A DNA stretch of 64,000 bases from Bacillus fungorum (GCF_002746455.1 NZ_NWUW01000001.1:248001-312000), one strand, 5' to 3'; counted from the stretch's first letter, positions 17,614 to 27,329 are shown. Program-made: numbers and translations. Notes: a model not told the origin generated them from the letters alone.

Positions 17614-17679
17614 GAGAAATCCCTCCTATTCTCTACTTTTTAGTTTAGCAAAGTAGAGCGGAATTTCAATGTTAATTCG

Positions 17680-17707
17680 TCATACTTTTTTCTTTCTTTC
17701 ATACATT
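17680..17707 (+). promoter_or_regulatory. Possible SigE promoter of spoIIM
   Basis: CATACATT at 17700-17707 fits a SigE -10; TCATACTT at 17680-17687 is a weak -35 with 12 bases between. SigE control of spoIIM is established in B. subtilis; the exact boxes here are inferred. Confidence 0.5.
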
Positions 17708-17738
17708 TTTAGTAAGAGTGTGAACGGAGGGAAGAAAA

Positions 17739-18386
17739 ATGTGGCGAAAAACTTGGCAAGACCGTGTAATGTCTCACATACAGGAAAACTCTTCATTATA
17801 TATATTTAACGCTGTTTTATTATTAATGGGAGTAATATTTGGAGCGATTCTTGTAAATAGTTTACAATTAAATCAAAAACAAGATTTATCATTTTATTTA
17901 CAACGTTTTTTTGGACAAGTTTCTAAAGGAGAATTTGCTATTGCAAGCGAAATGTTTCGAGAAAGTTACTTTTCGCAATTAAAATACATTGGATTTATTT
18001 GGATTTTGGGGATTTCAATTATTGGATTGCCACTTATTTTTATTTTATTATTTGTAAAAGGAGTAGTTGTCGGATTTACAGTAGGTTTTTTAGTAAGTCA
18101 GCATGGATGGAATGGATTATTATTAGCATTCGTTTCTGTATTGCCACAAAACCTCATTATTATTCCAGTATTTCTCGTTATGACAACAATTGCCGCAAGC
18201 TTTTCCTTACGCATGATTAGGCATCAATTTATCCGGAAAATAACTGAGCCGCTATTACCATTATTAATTCGTTATACATGCTTCTTTCTTATAATTGGAG
18301 CAGTGTTAGCTCTTGCTTCTAGTGTAGAAGCTTATGCATCACCCGTTTTAATGAAAGAAGTCGTTGAGGCTATTACTAAACAATAA
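17739..18386 (+). CDS. spoIIM: Stage II sporulation protein M
   Basis: 215 residues, with about five membrane segments (residues 22-42, 77-105, 111-130, 134-152, 183-202). Together with SpoIID and SpoIIP it drives peptidoglycan remodelling that lets the mother-cell membrane engulf the forespore. The N-terminal AILVNSLQLNQKQDLSFYLQRF and the central LLAFVSVLPQNLIIIP are family-typical. Start ATG behind cggaggga. Confidence 0.93.
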   Translation: MWRKTWQDRVMSHIQENSSLYIFNAVLLLMGVIFGAILVNSLQLNQKQDLSFYLQRFFGQVSKGEFAIASEMFRESYFSQLKYIGFIWILGISIIGLPLIFILLFVKGVVVGFTVGFLVSQHGWNGLLLAFVSVLPQNLIIIPVFLVMTTIAASFSLRMIRHQFIRKITEPLLPLLIRYTCFFLIIGAVLALASSVEAYASPVLMKEVVEAITKQ

Positions 18387-18394
18387 ATACTTTA

Positions 18395-18409
18395 TGAGAA
18401 TAATTATCA
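18395..18409. promoter_or_regulatory. Fur box upstream of fur
   Basis: tgagaataattatca differs from the palindromic Fur consensus tgataatnattatca at one or two positions. It lies 23 bases before the -35 box of fur, suggesting iron-dependent autoregulation. Confidence 0.75.
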
Positions 18410-18431
18410 ATTTGTTTTTATTGTTTTTCTT

Positions 18432-18459
18432 TTGACAGAAGCCCTTCTTCTGATATAAT
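18432..18459 (+). promoter_or_regulatory. SigA promoter of fur
   Basis: TTGACA (18432-18437), 16-base spacer, TATAAT (18454-18459): both boxes are perfect consensus, so a strong vegetative promoter. Confidence 0.9.
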
Positions 18460-18492
18460 GGTGTAAGAGTGGCGAGGAGGGAGTAGTACCGA

Positions 18493-18948
18493 ATGGAAGA
18501 AAGAATTGAACGAATTAAGAAGCAATTACATGCAGCGAGCTACAAATTAACACCGCAACGTGAAGCAACAGTTCGTGTGCTGCTAGAGAATGAAGAAGAT
18601 CATTTAAGCGCAGAAGATGTTTACCTCCTTGTAAAAGAAAAGTCGCCAGAGATCGGATTAGCAACCGTCTATCGAACTTTAGAACTATTATCTGAGTTAA
18701 AAGTTGTCGATAAGATTAACTTCGGGGACGGTGTTTCACGCTATGACTTACGCCAAGAAGGTGCGCAGCGTTTTCACCATCATTTGATTTGTACACAATG
18801 TGGTGCTGTACAAGAAATACAAGAAGATTTACTTGGTGAAGTGGAAAGGAAAGTAGAACATGACTGGAGCTTTAAGGTGAAGGATCATCGTTTAACATTC
18901 CATGGGATTTGTAAAAATTGTCAAGAAAATGAAACGGATGAAAAATAA
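18493..18948 (+). CDS. fur: Ferric uptake regulator
   Basis: 151 residues. N-terminal winged helix with LTPQREATVRVLLE and the recognition segment EIGLATVYRTLELL. Metal sites: RFHHHLICTQCGAV carries the His-rich and first CxxC pairs, and CKNC near the end completes the structural zinc site. Represses iron-uptake genes in Fe(II) sufficiency. Position before yqzK-xerD matches the B. subtilis fur locus, and the upstream Fur box supports Fur over Zur or PerR. Confidence 0.93.
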   Translation: MEERIERIKKQLHAASYKLTPQREATVRVLLENEEDHLSAEDVYLLVKEKSPEIGLATVYRTLELLSELKVVDKINFGDGVSRYDLRQEGAQRFHHHLICTQCGAVQEIQEDLLGEVERKVEHDWSFKVKDHRLTFHGICKNCQENETDEK

Positions 18949-18980
18949 CCTTTTCCTATTTAACTAGGAAGAGGTTTTTT
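18942..18980 (+). terminator. Terminator after fur
   Basis: aaccttttccta / taggaagaggtt hairpin with T-run, overlapping the fur stop region. Confidence 0.8.
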
Positions 18981-19051
18981 ATTTGAATAAGGTATAAATT
19001 GGTGAAAGCTTGGCATATGTTGTAATAACTTATATTTTGGAGGAATTTACA

Positions 19052-19282
19052 ATGCGCCGAGTTTTAAAATTAACTTTTGATGGGATAAAAGTATTTTTAT
19101 TATTTACAAGTTGTACGATTTTGTTTTATTTCGCTATACTATGGATAAATGAAGAATATGAAAGCTATCATCGTTATGAAAAGCCAAAAGAAGAGACTGT
19201 AGAAAAAGTATCAGGGAATGAAGAGCCGGCAAAGGATGCTTTCGTAAATAGAATGATGTTTTTCTATGAAAATGGGGAGTAG
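19052..19282 (+). CDS. yqzK: Small single-pass membrane protein, YqzK-like
   Basis: 76 residues: a basic N-terminus, one membrane helix (VFLLFTSCTILFYFAILWI, residues 12-32) and a charged tail. The site ttggagg before ATG at 19052 sets the start, although the frame is open 42 bases earlier. Lies between fur and xerD as yqzK does in B. subtilis; function unknown. Confidence 0.75.
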   Translation: MRRVLKLTFDGIKVFLLFTSCTILFYFAILWINEEYESYHRYEKPKEETVEKVSGNEEPAKDAFVNRMMFFYENGE

Positions 19283-19288
19283 TGTAGA

Positions 19289-20179
19289 TTGGAAGATCAA
19301 TTAAAAGATTTTATTCATTATATGGTTGTCGAAAAAGGGCTAGCGAAAAATACAGTGGTATCTTATGAACGTGATTTGAAAAGTTATGTAAAGTATTTGC
19401 AAAATGTAGAACAAGCGAAAAGCTTTCACGAAGTGACACGCTTGCACATTGTTAATTTTCTGCAGCACTTAAAAGAAAACGGAAAATCTTCGAAAACATT
19501 AGCACGTCATATTGCATCGATTCGTTCGTTTCACCAATTTTTACTTCGTGAACGAGCAGTAGAGCACGATCCATCCGTACATATCGAAACGCCGCAAGGA
19601 GAACGGAAATTACCGAAAGTATTGTCAGTTGATGAAGTAGAGGCGTTACTTCAGACACCAAAAATGACGAGTGCTTTTGGGGTTCGTGATAAAGCGATGC
19701 TAGAGTTATTGTATGCAACAGGACTTCGTGTTTCGGAATTAATTGCCTTAAATTTAGAAGATGTACATTTAACGATGGGATTTGTTCGTTGCATAGGGAA
19801 AGGGAATAAAGAAAGAATTATTCCACTAGGAAGTTTAGCGACGGAAGCGATTCAAAAGTATATTGAAAAGGGAAGAAGAGAACTGATGGGTAAAAAAGTA
19901 GTAGATGCACTCTTTTTAAACCATCATGGGAATCGACTATCAAGACAAGGGTTTTGGAAAATTTTAAAACGATTAGCGAAAGAAGCAAATATTGAAAAAG
20001 AGCTTACACCTCATACGTTGCGCCATTCTTTTGCTACACATTTATTAGAAAATGGAGCAGACTTGCGTGCTGTGCAAGAAATGCTTGGACATGCAGATAT
20101 TTCAACGACACAAATTTATACGCATGTTTCAAAAACTAGATTAAAAGATGTATATAAACAGTTTCATCCAAGAGCATAG
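19289..20179 (+). CDS. xerD: Site-specific tyrosine recombinase XerD
   Basis: 296 residues, TTG start behind ggggagtag. Acts with XerC (CodV) at dif to resolve chromosome dimers. The N-terminal SAM-like core-binding domain is followed by the catalytic domain from residue 110 on: Arg in [12 protein letters not shown], Lys in [39 protein letters not shown] with the tyrosine nucleophile. Seven bases after yqzK, probably co-transcribed. Confidence 0.95.
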   Translation: MEDQLKDFIHYMVVEKGLAKNTVVSYERDLKSYVKYLQNVEQAKSFHEVTRLHIVNFLQHLKENGKSSKTLARHIASIRSFHQFLLRERAVEHDPSVHIETPQGERKLPKVLSVDEVEALLQTPKMTSAFGVRDKAMLELLYATGLRVSELIALNLEDVHLTMGFVRCIGKGNKERIIPLGSLATEAIQKYIEKGRRELMGKKVVDALFLNHHGNRLSRQGFWKILKRLAKEANIEKELTPHTLRHSFATHLLENGADLRAVQEMLGHADISTTQIYTHVSKTRLKDVYKQFHPRA

Positions 20180-20196
20180 TTACTATGCTCTTTTTT
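20171..20196 (+). terminator. Terminator after xerD
   Basis: agagcatagt / actatgctct with a T-run, overlapping the xerD stop. Confidence 0.85.
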
Positions 20197-20322
20197 CATA
20201 GATTCAAAAGGCTATAGTACTTCACAGAAACTTCACAAACATTTCGTACATTGTTTTCAGCAGAAGACTAGAATATTACAATGTATTTCCTCTATACTAA
20301 ATAAAGTATGAAGGAGGAAATG

Positions 20323-21066
20323 ATGATGAAAAAACTTATTATGACTTTATTTATCGCGATGCTAGCATTGGCTGGCTGTAATACAAACAAAGAAGAACCG
20401 AAAAAAGAACAGAAACTGGAAGCTGTAAAAGTAGCAGTTCAAACAAATCCGAAAGAAATTAAACCTGGTGAAAAAACAGAAGTACAAGCACTTGTTACAC
20501 AAGGAAAAGAAAAAGTAACAGATGCTGATGATGTAAAGTTTGAAATTTGGAAAGCCGGTGACGAAAAGCACGAGATGTTAGATGGTAAGCATAAAGGAAA
20601 AGGTGTTTATGCTGTAGAGAAAACGTTCGAGACGGATGGAGTATACCATATTATCGCTCACACAAATGCGCGTGAAATGCATGTTATGCCAGAAGTAAAA
20701 GTGGCTGTGGGAAATGCGAAAGTAGAAGATGCGAAAAAAGAAAATAGTGATCACGGTGCAGGACATGGCGATCATAAAAGCGATACAATGATCCACCTTA
20801 TGGCTGGTGACATAAAAGCAAATGCTGAATCAACAATGAAAGTTCATTTAAAACAAAAAGAAGAAGCGTTAACTGGTGCTGAAGTACAACTTGAGATTTG
20901 GAAAGATGGTGTTGAAAAACACGAATTTATTCCAGCAAAAGAAGGAAATAAAGGGGAGTATGAAACGAAACATACTTTCAAAGAAAACGGTTCTTACAAA
21001 GTGAAAGTTCATGTTAAAAAAGGCGAATTGCATGAACATAAAGAAGAAACAGTAGAAGTAAAATAA
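20323..21066 (+). CDS. Lipoprotein with two YtkA-like domains
   Basis: 247 residues. Signal peptide with lipobox LALAGC, so lipid-anchored outside the membrane. Two related Ig-like domains follow, each of the YtkA type: first with KFEIWKAGDEKHEMLDGKH (residues 70-110), second with QLEIWKDGVEKHEFI (residues 190-230). A His-rich linker (SDHGAGHGDHKSDT) lies between them and may bind metal. Family function is unclear. Three ATGs lie in series behind aaggagg; the middle one is taken. Confidence 0.85.
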   Translation: MMKKLIMTLFIAMLALAGCNTNKEEPKKEQKLEAVKVAVQTNPKEIKPGEKTEVQALVTQGKEKVTDADDVKFEIWKAGDEKHEMLDGKHKGKGVYAVEKTFETDGVYHIIAHTNAREMHVMPEVKVAVGNAKVEDAKKENSDHGAGHGDHKSDTMIHLMAGDIKANAESTMKVHLKQKEEALTGAEVQLEIWKDGVEKHEFIPAKEGNKGEYETKHTFKENGSYKVKVHVKKGELHEHKEETVEVK

Positions 21067-21092
21067 AAAGTAGCTCTTTAGAGCTACTTTTT
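21066..21092 (+). terminator. Terminator after the YtkA-like lipoprotein
   Basis: aaaagtagctct / agagctactttt with trailing T-rich sequence. Confidence 0.85.
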
Positions 21093-21100
21093 ATTTTTAT

Positions 21101-21244
21101 CCCGCTTTAATGGGCAGTAAGACCCCCACCTCAAAATGCAGCGAAAGCAAAGAAGTTAGGTGGGGATCAACTGCCCCTAAAAGTCCGATTGGTTCAACTA
21201 ATAATCAGTGGGGATGAAGAAAACCCCACTGATTAAAGTTTCAC
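21101..21244. repeat. bcr1-like dispersed repeat, copy 2 (complete)
   Basis: 144 bases from cccgctttaa to aaagtttcac, flanked exactly by tttat at 21096-21100 and 21245-21249. The 5-bp duplication fits transposition-like insertion and the TTTAT preference I recall for bcr1. Shares all major blocks with the copy at 16164. Internal hairpins: gggcagt / actgccc, accccca / ggtgggga and the terminal aatcagtgggg / ccccactgatt. Confidence 0.88.
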
Positions 21245-21260
21245 TTTATCTCGTTATTTG

Positions 21261-21285
21261 CGGGGAGATTAAAAGTTCATTTTAT
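21261..21285. repeat. Possible relic of a bcr1 right end
   Basis: cggggagattaaaagttcat followed by tttat resembles the right end of the adjacent complete copy (gattaaagtttcactttat) with one-base insertions and deletions, as if a second element once abutted it. Confidence 0.4.
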
Positions 21286-21413
21286 ACGAATAAATAAATC
21301 ACAAAATTATTAGCACTTCTTTGCATAATGGATTACAATAGAAGTGTGAAGAAAATGAGAAATTCTACGAAAATGTATTAAAAAGAAAGCGTAAACATGT
21401 TATGATATCAGTA
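21286..21413 (+). other. Promoter region of the drm operon
   Basis: AT-rich. A TATGAT at 21401-21406 just before the palindrome could be a -10 box, without an obvious -35. No coding sequence. Confidence 0.4.
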
Positions 21414-21432
21414 TCAGATGTCTGACATCTGA
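21414..21432. promoter_or_regulatory. 19-bp palindromic operator upstream of drm-pupG-pdp
   Basis: tcagatgtctgacatctga is a perfect palindrome around one central base. It sits about ten bases downstream of a possible -10 and 180 bases before drm, where a repressor would block transcription. The regulator is unknown; DeoR or a GntR-type protein are candidates. Confidence 0.6.
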
Positions 21433-21615
21433 CTTAGAAAAAACTAGAAATGTTTTTGAGGCGTTTCAAAGTAAACGAAATAGGTTAGAGAATGATTTAA
21501 AGAAGTACTGTTTGACAGTGAGAATGAAAGATAATTCTTATGGAGAACAGTTTCACTTTATAGCGTTTTGAACATACTACAAGAAGTAGAACTGAACTTA
21601 TAGGAGGTCGCAGTT

Positions 21616-22800
21616 ATGAATAAATATAAACGTATATTCCTAGTCGTAATGGACTCTGTTGGAATCGGTGAAGCACCAGATGCTGAACAATTTGGTGATT
21701 TAGGATCTGACACAATTGGTCACATTGCTGAACATATGAATGGGTTACAAATGCCTAATATGGTGAAATTAGGTCTTGGTAACATTCGTGAAATGAAAGG
21801 TATCTCTAAAGTAGAAAAACCACTTGGATATTATACAAAAATGCAAGAGAAATCTACTGGTAAAGATACAATGACAGGACACTGGGAAATAATGGGTCTT
21901 TACATTGATACACCATTCCAAGTATTCCCTGAAGGATTCCCGAAAGAATTACTTGATGAATTAGAAGAAAAAACAGGCCGTAAAATCATCGGTAATAAAC
22001 CAGCTTCTGGAACTGAGATTCTTGATGAACTTGGTCAAGAACAAATGGAAACAGGCTCTTTAATCGTTTACACTTCTGCTGATAGCGTATTACAAATCGC
22101 AGCACACGAAGAAGTAGTGCCGCTTGATGAGTTATATAAAATTTGTAAAATTGCACGTGAATTAACGCTAGATGAGAAGTACATGGTAGGTCGCGTTATC
22201 GCTCGTCCATTCGTTGGTGAGCCTGGAAACTTTACACGTACACCGAACCGTCATGACTATGCATTAAAACCATTCGGCCGTACGGTAATGAATGAATTAA
22301 AAGATAGTGATTATGATGTGATTGCTATCGGTAAAATCTCTGACATCTATGATGGTGAAGGGGTAACTGAATCGCTTCGTACGAAGTCTAACATGGATGG
22401 AATGGATAAACTTGTAGATACATTAAATATGGACTTTACAGGTCTTAGCTTCCTAAACTTAGTTGACTTTGATGCACTATTCGGTCACCGTCGTGACCCA
22501 CAAGGATACGGAGAAGCTCTGCAAGAATATGATGCACGTCTTCCAGAAGTATTCGAAAAACTAAAAGAAGATGATTTATTATTAATTACAGCAGACCACG
22601 GTAATGACCCAGTTCACCACGGAACTGATCATACACGTGAATATGTACCGTTATTAGCATATAGCCCAAGCATGAAAGAAGGCGGACAAGAGTTACCACT
22701 TCGTCAAACATTTGCTGATATTGGTGCAACTGTAGCAGAAAACTTCGGTGTGAAAATGCCAGAATACGGAACAAGCTTCTTAAACGAGCTAAAAAAATAG
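21616..22800 (+). CDS. drm: Phosphopentomutase
   Basis: 394 residues, also called DeoB. Interconverts (deoxy)ribose 1-phosphate and 5-phosphate. Alkaline-phosphatase-fold metal ligands in [14 protein letters not shown] and TADHGNDP, and the phosphothreonine region [12 protein letters not shown]. Strong site aggaggtcgc before ATG. Begins the drm-pupG-pdp cluster that feeds nucleoside sugars into central metabolism; the long upstream region carries a palindromic operator. Confidence 0.96.
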   Translation: MNKYKRIFLVVMDSVGIGEAPDAEQFGDLGSDTIGHIAEHMNGLQMPNMVKLGLGNIREMKGISKVEKPLGYYTKMQEKSTGKDTMTGHWEIMGLYIDTPFQVFPEGFPKELLDELEEKTGRKIIGNKPASGTEILDELGQEQMETGSLIVYTSADSVLQIAAHEEVVPLDELYKICKIARELTLDEKYMVGRVIARPFVGEPGNFTRTPNRHDYALKPFGRTVMNELKDSDYDVIAIGKISDIYDGEGVTESLRTKSNMDGMDKLVDTLNMDFTGLSFLNLVDFDALFGHRRDPQGYGEALQEYDARLPEVFEKLKEDDLLLITADHGNDPVHHGTDHTREYVPLLAYSPSMKEGGQELPLRQTFADIGATVAENFGVKMPEYGTSFLNELKK

Positions 22801-22812
22801 GGGGATAAACAA

Positions 22813-23634
22813 ATGAATCGTGAACTTATTACAAAATCAGCTTCATACTTAAAAGAGAAATTTCAAGAGACACCACAAGTAGGACTAATCCTTGGATCAG
22901 GACTAGGTGTATTAGCAGACGAAATCGAGAACGCAGTAACAGTACCTTACAGTGAAATCCCTGAATTCCCAGTTTCAACTGTAGAAGGTCATGCAGGCCA
23001 ACTAGTATTCGGTACACTTCAAGGTGTAACAGTAGTAGCAATGCAAGGACGTTTCCACTTCTATGAAGGATACGACATGCAAAAAGTAACATTCCCAGTT
23101 CGTGTTATGAAAGAACTAGGTGTAGAAACAGTTGTTGTAACAAATGCAGCTGGTGGTGTAAATACATCATTCGAACCAGGCGATCTTATGTTAATTTCAG
23201 ATCACATTAACTTCATGGGTACAAATCCATTAATCGGACCAAATGATTCTGAAATGGGTGTACGTTTCCCTGATATGTCTACATCATATACAGTAGAGCT
23301 TCGCGAAATGGCGAAACAAGTTGCAGCAGACTTAAATATTAAAGTACAAGAAGGTGTATACGTTGGAATGACAGGTCCTGTATATGAAACACCTGCTGAA
23401 ATTCGTATGCTTCGTACACTTGGCGGAGATGCAGTTGGTATGTCAACAGTACCTGAAGTAATTGTAGCGCGTCATGCTGGTATGAAAGTACTTGGTATTT
23501 CTTGTATTTCAAATATGGCAGCTGGTATTTTAGATCAGCCACTTCACCACGATGAAGTAATCGAAACGACAGAACGTGTTAAAGCTAACTTCTTAGCATT
23601 AGTAAAAGCAATCGTAAAACAAATGAAGGGGTGA
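22813..23634 (+). CDS. pupG: Purine nucleoside phosphorylase (PNP-I, trimeric type)
   Basis: 273 residues. Phosphorolyses guanosine, inosine and deoxy forms to the base and sugar 1-phosphate. Motifs: [12 protein letters not shown] phosphate loop, [42 protein letters not shown] and [13 protein letters not shown]. Twelve bases after drm and seven before pdp, so one operon. Confidence 0.95.
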   Translation: MNRELITKSASYLKEKFQETPQVGLILGSGLGVLADEIENAVTVPYSEIPEFPVSTVEGHAGQLVFGTLQGVTVVAMQGRFHFYEGYDMQKVTFPVRVMKELGVETVVVTNAAGGVNTSFEPGDLMLISDHINFMGTNPLIGPNDSEMGVRFPDMSTSYTVELREMAKQVAADLNIKVQEGVYVGMTGPVYETPAEIRMLRTLGGDAVGMSTVPEVIVARHAGMKVLGISCISNMAAGILDQPLHHDEVIETTERVKANFLALVKAIVKQMKG

Positions 23635-23641
23635 CCTCACA

Positions 23642-24946
23642 ATGAGAATGGTGGACCTAATTGCAAAAAAACGTGACGGACATGCATTAACGACAGAAGA
23701 AATTAACTTTATTGTTGAAGGATATACGAATGGTGATATTCCTGATTATCAAGTAAGTTCACTTGCAATGGCAATTTTCTTCCAAGATATGAACGATCAA
23801 GAACGTGCTGATTTAACGATGGCAATGGTAAATAGCGGTGATACAATCGACTTATCGGCTATTGAAGGGGTAAAAGTAGATAAGCACTCAACAGGTGGTG
23901 TTGGTGATACAACAACACTTGTATTAGGTCCATTAGTAGCCGCTTTAGGTGTACCGGTTGCAAAAATGTCTGGACGTGGTCTAGGACATACTGGCGGTAC
24001 AATTGATAAATTAGAAGCAGTTCCAGGATTCCATGTTGAAATCGAAAATGATGAATTCATGCGTCTTGTAAATGAAAACAAAATCGCAGTTATTGGTCAA
24101 AGTGGAAACTTAACACCTGCGGATAAAAAGTTGTATGCACTTCGTGATGTAACGGCAACAGTAAACTCGATTCCGCTTATTGCAAGCTCGATTATGAGTA
24201 AAAAAATTGCTGCTGGTGCAGATGCAATTGTTCTTGATGTAAAAACTGGAGCAGGTGCATTTATGAAAACTGATGAAGATGCAAAACGTTTAGCAGAAGC
24301 AATGGTGCGCATTGGTAATAACGTTGGTCGTAATACGATGGCTGTTATTTCTGATATGAGTCAACCACTTGGTGAGGCTATTGGTAACGCACTTGAAGTA
24401 CAAGAAGCAATTGATACATTACAAGGTAAAGGACCGAAAGATTTAGAAGAGTTATGTTTAACACTTGGAAGTCAAATGGTATACCTTGCTGGACAAGCTT
24501 CATCTTTAGAAGATGCGCGTGAGAAATTAATTGAAGTAATGAATAACGGTAAAGCGCTAGAATCATTTAAAACGTTCTTATCAGCGCAAGGCGGCGATGC
24601 ATCTGTTGTTGATGATCCTTCTAAATTACCACAAGCACAGTTTAAAATTGAAGTGGAAGCGAAGGAAGACGGTTATGTATCAGAAATCGTTGCAGATGAA
24701 ATCGGAACAGCAGCAATGCTTTTAGGAGCAGGACGTGCGACGAAGGAATCTGAAATTGATTTAGCAGTTGGCTTAATGCTTCGCAAAAAAGTAGGGGATA
24801 GCGTGAAAAAAGGTGAATCCCTTGTTACCATTTACGCAAACCGTGAAAATGTAGAAGATGTAAAAGCAAAAATTTATGAGAACATGAAGATCTCTAAAGA
24901 GCATGTAGATGCACCAACATTAGTGCACGGCATCGTTACTGAATAA
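23642..24946 (+). CDS. pdp: Pyrimidine-nucleoside phosphorylase
   Basis: 434 residues. Phosphorolysis of uridine and thymidine. Signature [20 protein letters not shown] and [21 protein letters not shown] at residues 81-125; glycosyltransferase family 3 fold with C-terminal PYNP domain. Completes the salvage operon. A terminator follows. Confidence 0.96.
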   Translation: MRMVDLIAKKRDGHALTTEEINFIVEGYTNGDIPDYQVSSLAMAIFFQDMNDQERADLTMAMVNSGDTIDLSAIEGVKVDKHSTGGVGDTTTLVLGPLVAALGVPVAKMSGRGLGHTGGTIDKLEAVPGFHVEIENDEFMRLVNENKIAVIGQSGNLTPADKKLYALRDVTATVNSIPLIASSIMSKKIAAGADAIVLDVKTGAGAFMKTDEDAKRLAEAMVRIGNNVGRNTMAVISDMSQPLGEAIGNALEVQEAIDTLQGKGPKDLEELCLTLGSQMVYLAGQASSLEDAREKLIEVMNNGKALESFKTFLSAQGGDASVVDDPSKLPQAQFKIEVEAKEDGYVSEIVADEIGTAAMLLGAGRATKESEIDLAVGLMLRKKVGDSVKKGESLVTIYANRENVEDVKAKIYENMKISKEHVDAPTLVHGIVTE

Positions 24947-24952
24947 TAAAGA

Positions 24953-24986
24953 AGGGCCAGGGAGTATTTCTCCTTGGCTTTTTTTA
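24953..24986 (+). terminator. Terminator after pdp
   Basis: ggccagggag / ctccttggc hairpin with a run of seven T. Confidence 0.85.
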
Positions 24987-25020
24987 CTATTTTTTGTTTA
25001 TAATAATAATGGGTGAAATT

Positions 25021-25971
25021 ATGATTAGAATTTGTGCAATAACAAAAACAGATGAAGTATTATATGATGTTTCGCTAGAAGAAACAACGAAAGACCATAT
25101 TGTATGGTATTGGCTAGATTTATATAAGCCAACGAAAGAAGAGTATACATACATTTTGCAAGATCATTTTAAGTTCCATCCCCTTGCAATTGAAGACTGT
25201 ATAGAATATGTACAGAGGCCAAAAGTTGATTTTTATGATGGATATAACTTTTTAGTTCTTCATGCATTTGGTGAGGAGGGATTAGAACCTCACGAAATCG
25301 ATTTATTTATTAGTGATCGTTATATTGTTTCTTTCCACTTTTCTCATAACAATGCAATCGAAAGAGTATGGAAAACACTTGGAGAAAAGAAGCGTATTAA
25401 GAATAGTCCTTTACACGTAGCGCATACAATTATCGATCAAATTGTAGATGACTATTTTGCGCCTGTATATTACATTGAGGATCATTTAAATGCAATTGAT
25501 GATAATTTAACGGGTGAGACAGCAGGAAGTGTACTAGAAGAGGTATTTGATATACGTGCAGATTTATCGAAGCTAAGGCGTACAATCATTCCGATGCGTG
25601 ATTTATTGTATCGTATTTTAAATTCGACTCGTTTTTACGGTATAAGTGATCATGAAATTTACTTTAAAGATATACATGATCATTTGCTTAAACTGACAGA
25701 AATGATTGAAGCAAGCCGAGAGTTAACGGCAGATATTCGAGATAGCTATTTTTCATTAAACTCACATCATATGAATAACATTATGAAAACATTAACTGTA
25801 TTCTCGACTATTTTCATGCCATTAACGTTTATTGCGGGAGTGTACGGAATGAACTTTACGCATATGCCAGAGCTTGGTGGACAATATAGTTATTTTATTT
25901 GTCTACTTCTAATGGCGTTAATTGGCGGTGGCATGATGGCTTGGTTTTATAAAAAAGGATGGTTTAAGTAA
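25021..25971 (+). CDS. CorA-family magnesium/divalent cation transporter
   Basis: 316 residues. Long cytoplasmic N-terminal domain, then two membrane helices at the C-terminus with the selectivity motif YGMNFTHMP between them (GMN). The sequence IEYVQRPKVDFYDGYNFLVLHAF is typical of Bacillus CorA-like proteins. The ATG at 25021 follows gggtgaaatt; another in-frame ATG 12 bases upstream lacks a binding site. Shares a terminator with the NCS2 gene. Confidence 0.9.
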   Translation: MIRICAITKTDEVLYDVSLEETTKDHIVWYWLDLYKPTKEEYTYILQDHFKFHPLAIEDCIEYVQRPKVDFYDGYNFLVLHAFGEEGLEPHEIDLFISDRYIVSFHFSHNNAIERVWKTLGEKKRIKNSPLHVAHTIIDQIVDDYFAPVYYIEDHLNAIDDNLTGETAGSVLEEVFDIRADLSKLRRTIIPMRDLLYRILNSTRFYGISDHEIYFKDIHDHLLKLTEMIEASRELTADIRDSYFSLNSHHMNNIMKTLTVFSTIFMPLTFIAGVYGMNFTHMPELGGQYSYFICLLLMALIGGGMMAWFYKKGWFK

Positions 25972-26003
25972 AAAAACACCGAGGAAAATTCCTCGGTGTT
26001 TTT
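25971..26003. terminator. Bidirectional terminator CorA / NCS2 permease
   Basis: aaaaacaccgagg / cctcggtgttttt with a six-base loop. Confidence 0.9.
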
Positions 26004-26005
26004 AC

Positions 26006-27295
26006 TTAACCAATAGCATGTAATACGAACATGGCTAAAAATAAGCATGTAATGATATACATAGACGGTGCGACTTCTTTACGCTTTCCAAGAGCAACTT
26101 TTAAGATAGGATAAGCAATAAATCCGAACGCAATGCCATCAGCGATACTATATGTGAGCGGGATCATGACGATAATTAAGAACGCTGGAAATCCTTCTGA
26201 AAAATCGTTCAGAGGAATTTGTTGAATGCTTGTAATCATCAGGCCGCCAATAATAATTAAGATTGGTGCAATGGCACTATCAGGAATTAGTTTGACAAAC
26301 GGAAGTGCAAATAGTGATGCAAAGAATAACAACCCTGTAACGATAGACGTCAGACCTGTCTTTCCGCCTGCAGTAATACCTGCGGCACTCTCTACTGTCG
26401 ATACGGTAGGGCTTGTGCCAAATAGACCACATGTCATTGCTGAAATTGCATTGGCTTGGTAAGCACGTGGGAATTTACGGTCATCTTCTAATAAACCGTG
26501 CAGAAGTCCCATGTTCTCAAAAATAAGCACCATGCTTAAGGAGAATGTTGCAATCCAAAACGGTAAGGAAGAAAGTTTGCCAAATGACATAGCTCCAAAC
26601 ACATCGCCGTAATTAGCGAATGAGAATGAACTATTTCCAATTTGACTTGTATCAACAAGACCAAATAGCCATGCGATACCAGTTCCTATTGCAATCGTCC
26701 ATAAAAAGTTTCCACGTACGTTACGAATAAATAGTACAAGTGCAACGATAAGAGTAAGTAGTGTCGCAAGAACGACAGGGTTACTTAATTTACCCATTGC
26801 AACAGCAGTATTTGGATTCGAAACGACTAAACCACCTTTTTGCAATCCGATAAATGCTAAAAATAATCCGATGCCGACAGTAATAGCTTCCTTTAATGAT
26901 TTTGGAATCGATACTGAGAGCACGCGAGCGATTGGTGTAAACGCAGCAATTGCAAAAATAATACCAGAGATGAAGACAGCTGCTAATGCTTCCTGCCAAG
27001 CTAATCCGAGCGTATGCACAGCAGTGTACGTGAAGAATGCATTTACACCCATACCAGGGACAAGAATAGCAGGTGCATTTGCCCAAAATGCCATGAGCAG
27101 ACATCCGACAAATGAACTGAAAACAGTTGCTAAAATTCCAGCTTCAAGAGGAATGCCAGCATCTGATAAAATTGACGCATTTACAATCATAATATATACG
27201 ATCGTGAAAAATGACGTAACTCCAGCTAAAACTTCTTGTTTTGGTGATGTTTCGTGTAAACCTAATTTAAATGTACTTTCAAGTATTCCTTTCAT
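26006..27295 (-). CDS. NCS2-family purine permease (PbuG/PbuO-like)
   Basis: 429 residues with 12 or more hydrophobic segments. AzgA-branch signatures: GVTSFFTIVYIMIVNASILSDAG near the N-terminus, PGMGVNAFFTYTAV, the FGTSPTVSTVESAAGITAGGKTGLTS segment in the middle. B. subtilis relatives carry hypoxanthine and guanine. No purine riboswitch is visible upstream; instead the leader has a hairpin and a tiny open frame. Confidence 0.9.
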   Translation of the reverse strand: MKGILESTFKLGLHETSPKQEVLAGVTSFFTIVYIMIVNASILSDAGIPLEAGILATVFSSFVGCLLMAFWANAPAILVPGMGVNAFFTYTAVHTLGLAWQEALAAVFISGIIFAIAAFTPIARVLSVSIPKSLKEAITVGIGLFLAFIGLQKGGLVVSNPNTAVAMGKLSNPVVLATLLTLIVALVLFIRNVRGNFLWTIAIGTGIAWLFGLVDTSQIGNSSFSFANYGDVFGAMSFGKLSSLPFWIATFSLSMVLIFENMGLLHGLLEDDRKFPRAYQANAISAMTCGLFGTSPTVSTVESAAGITAGGKTGLTSIVTGLLFFASLFALPFVKLIPDSAIAPILIIIGGLMITSIQQIPLNDFSEGFPAFLIIVMIPLTYSIADGIAFGFIAYPILKVALGKRKEVAPSMYIITCLFLAMFVLHAIG

Positions 27296-27299
27296 GTTA

Positions 27300-27317
27300 A
27301 ACCTTCTTTTTCATATC
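27300..27317 (-). other. Five-codon upstream open frame in the NCS2 leader
   Basis: On the minus strand ATG AAA AAG AAG GTT TAA with a strong site gggagaggg just upstream; one base separates the TAA from the permease ATG. It could couple translation or be chance; AAGAAGG inside it is also the permease binding site. Confidence 0.35.
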
Positions 27318-27329
27318 CCTCTCCCACCC

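Noticed and set aside
19289..20179. XerD as an integrase of a mobile island
   Set aside because: Length, motifs and the fur-yqzK-xerD-drm order fit the housekeeping recombinase; no island genes or attachment repeats are adjacent.
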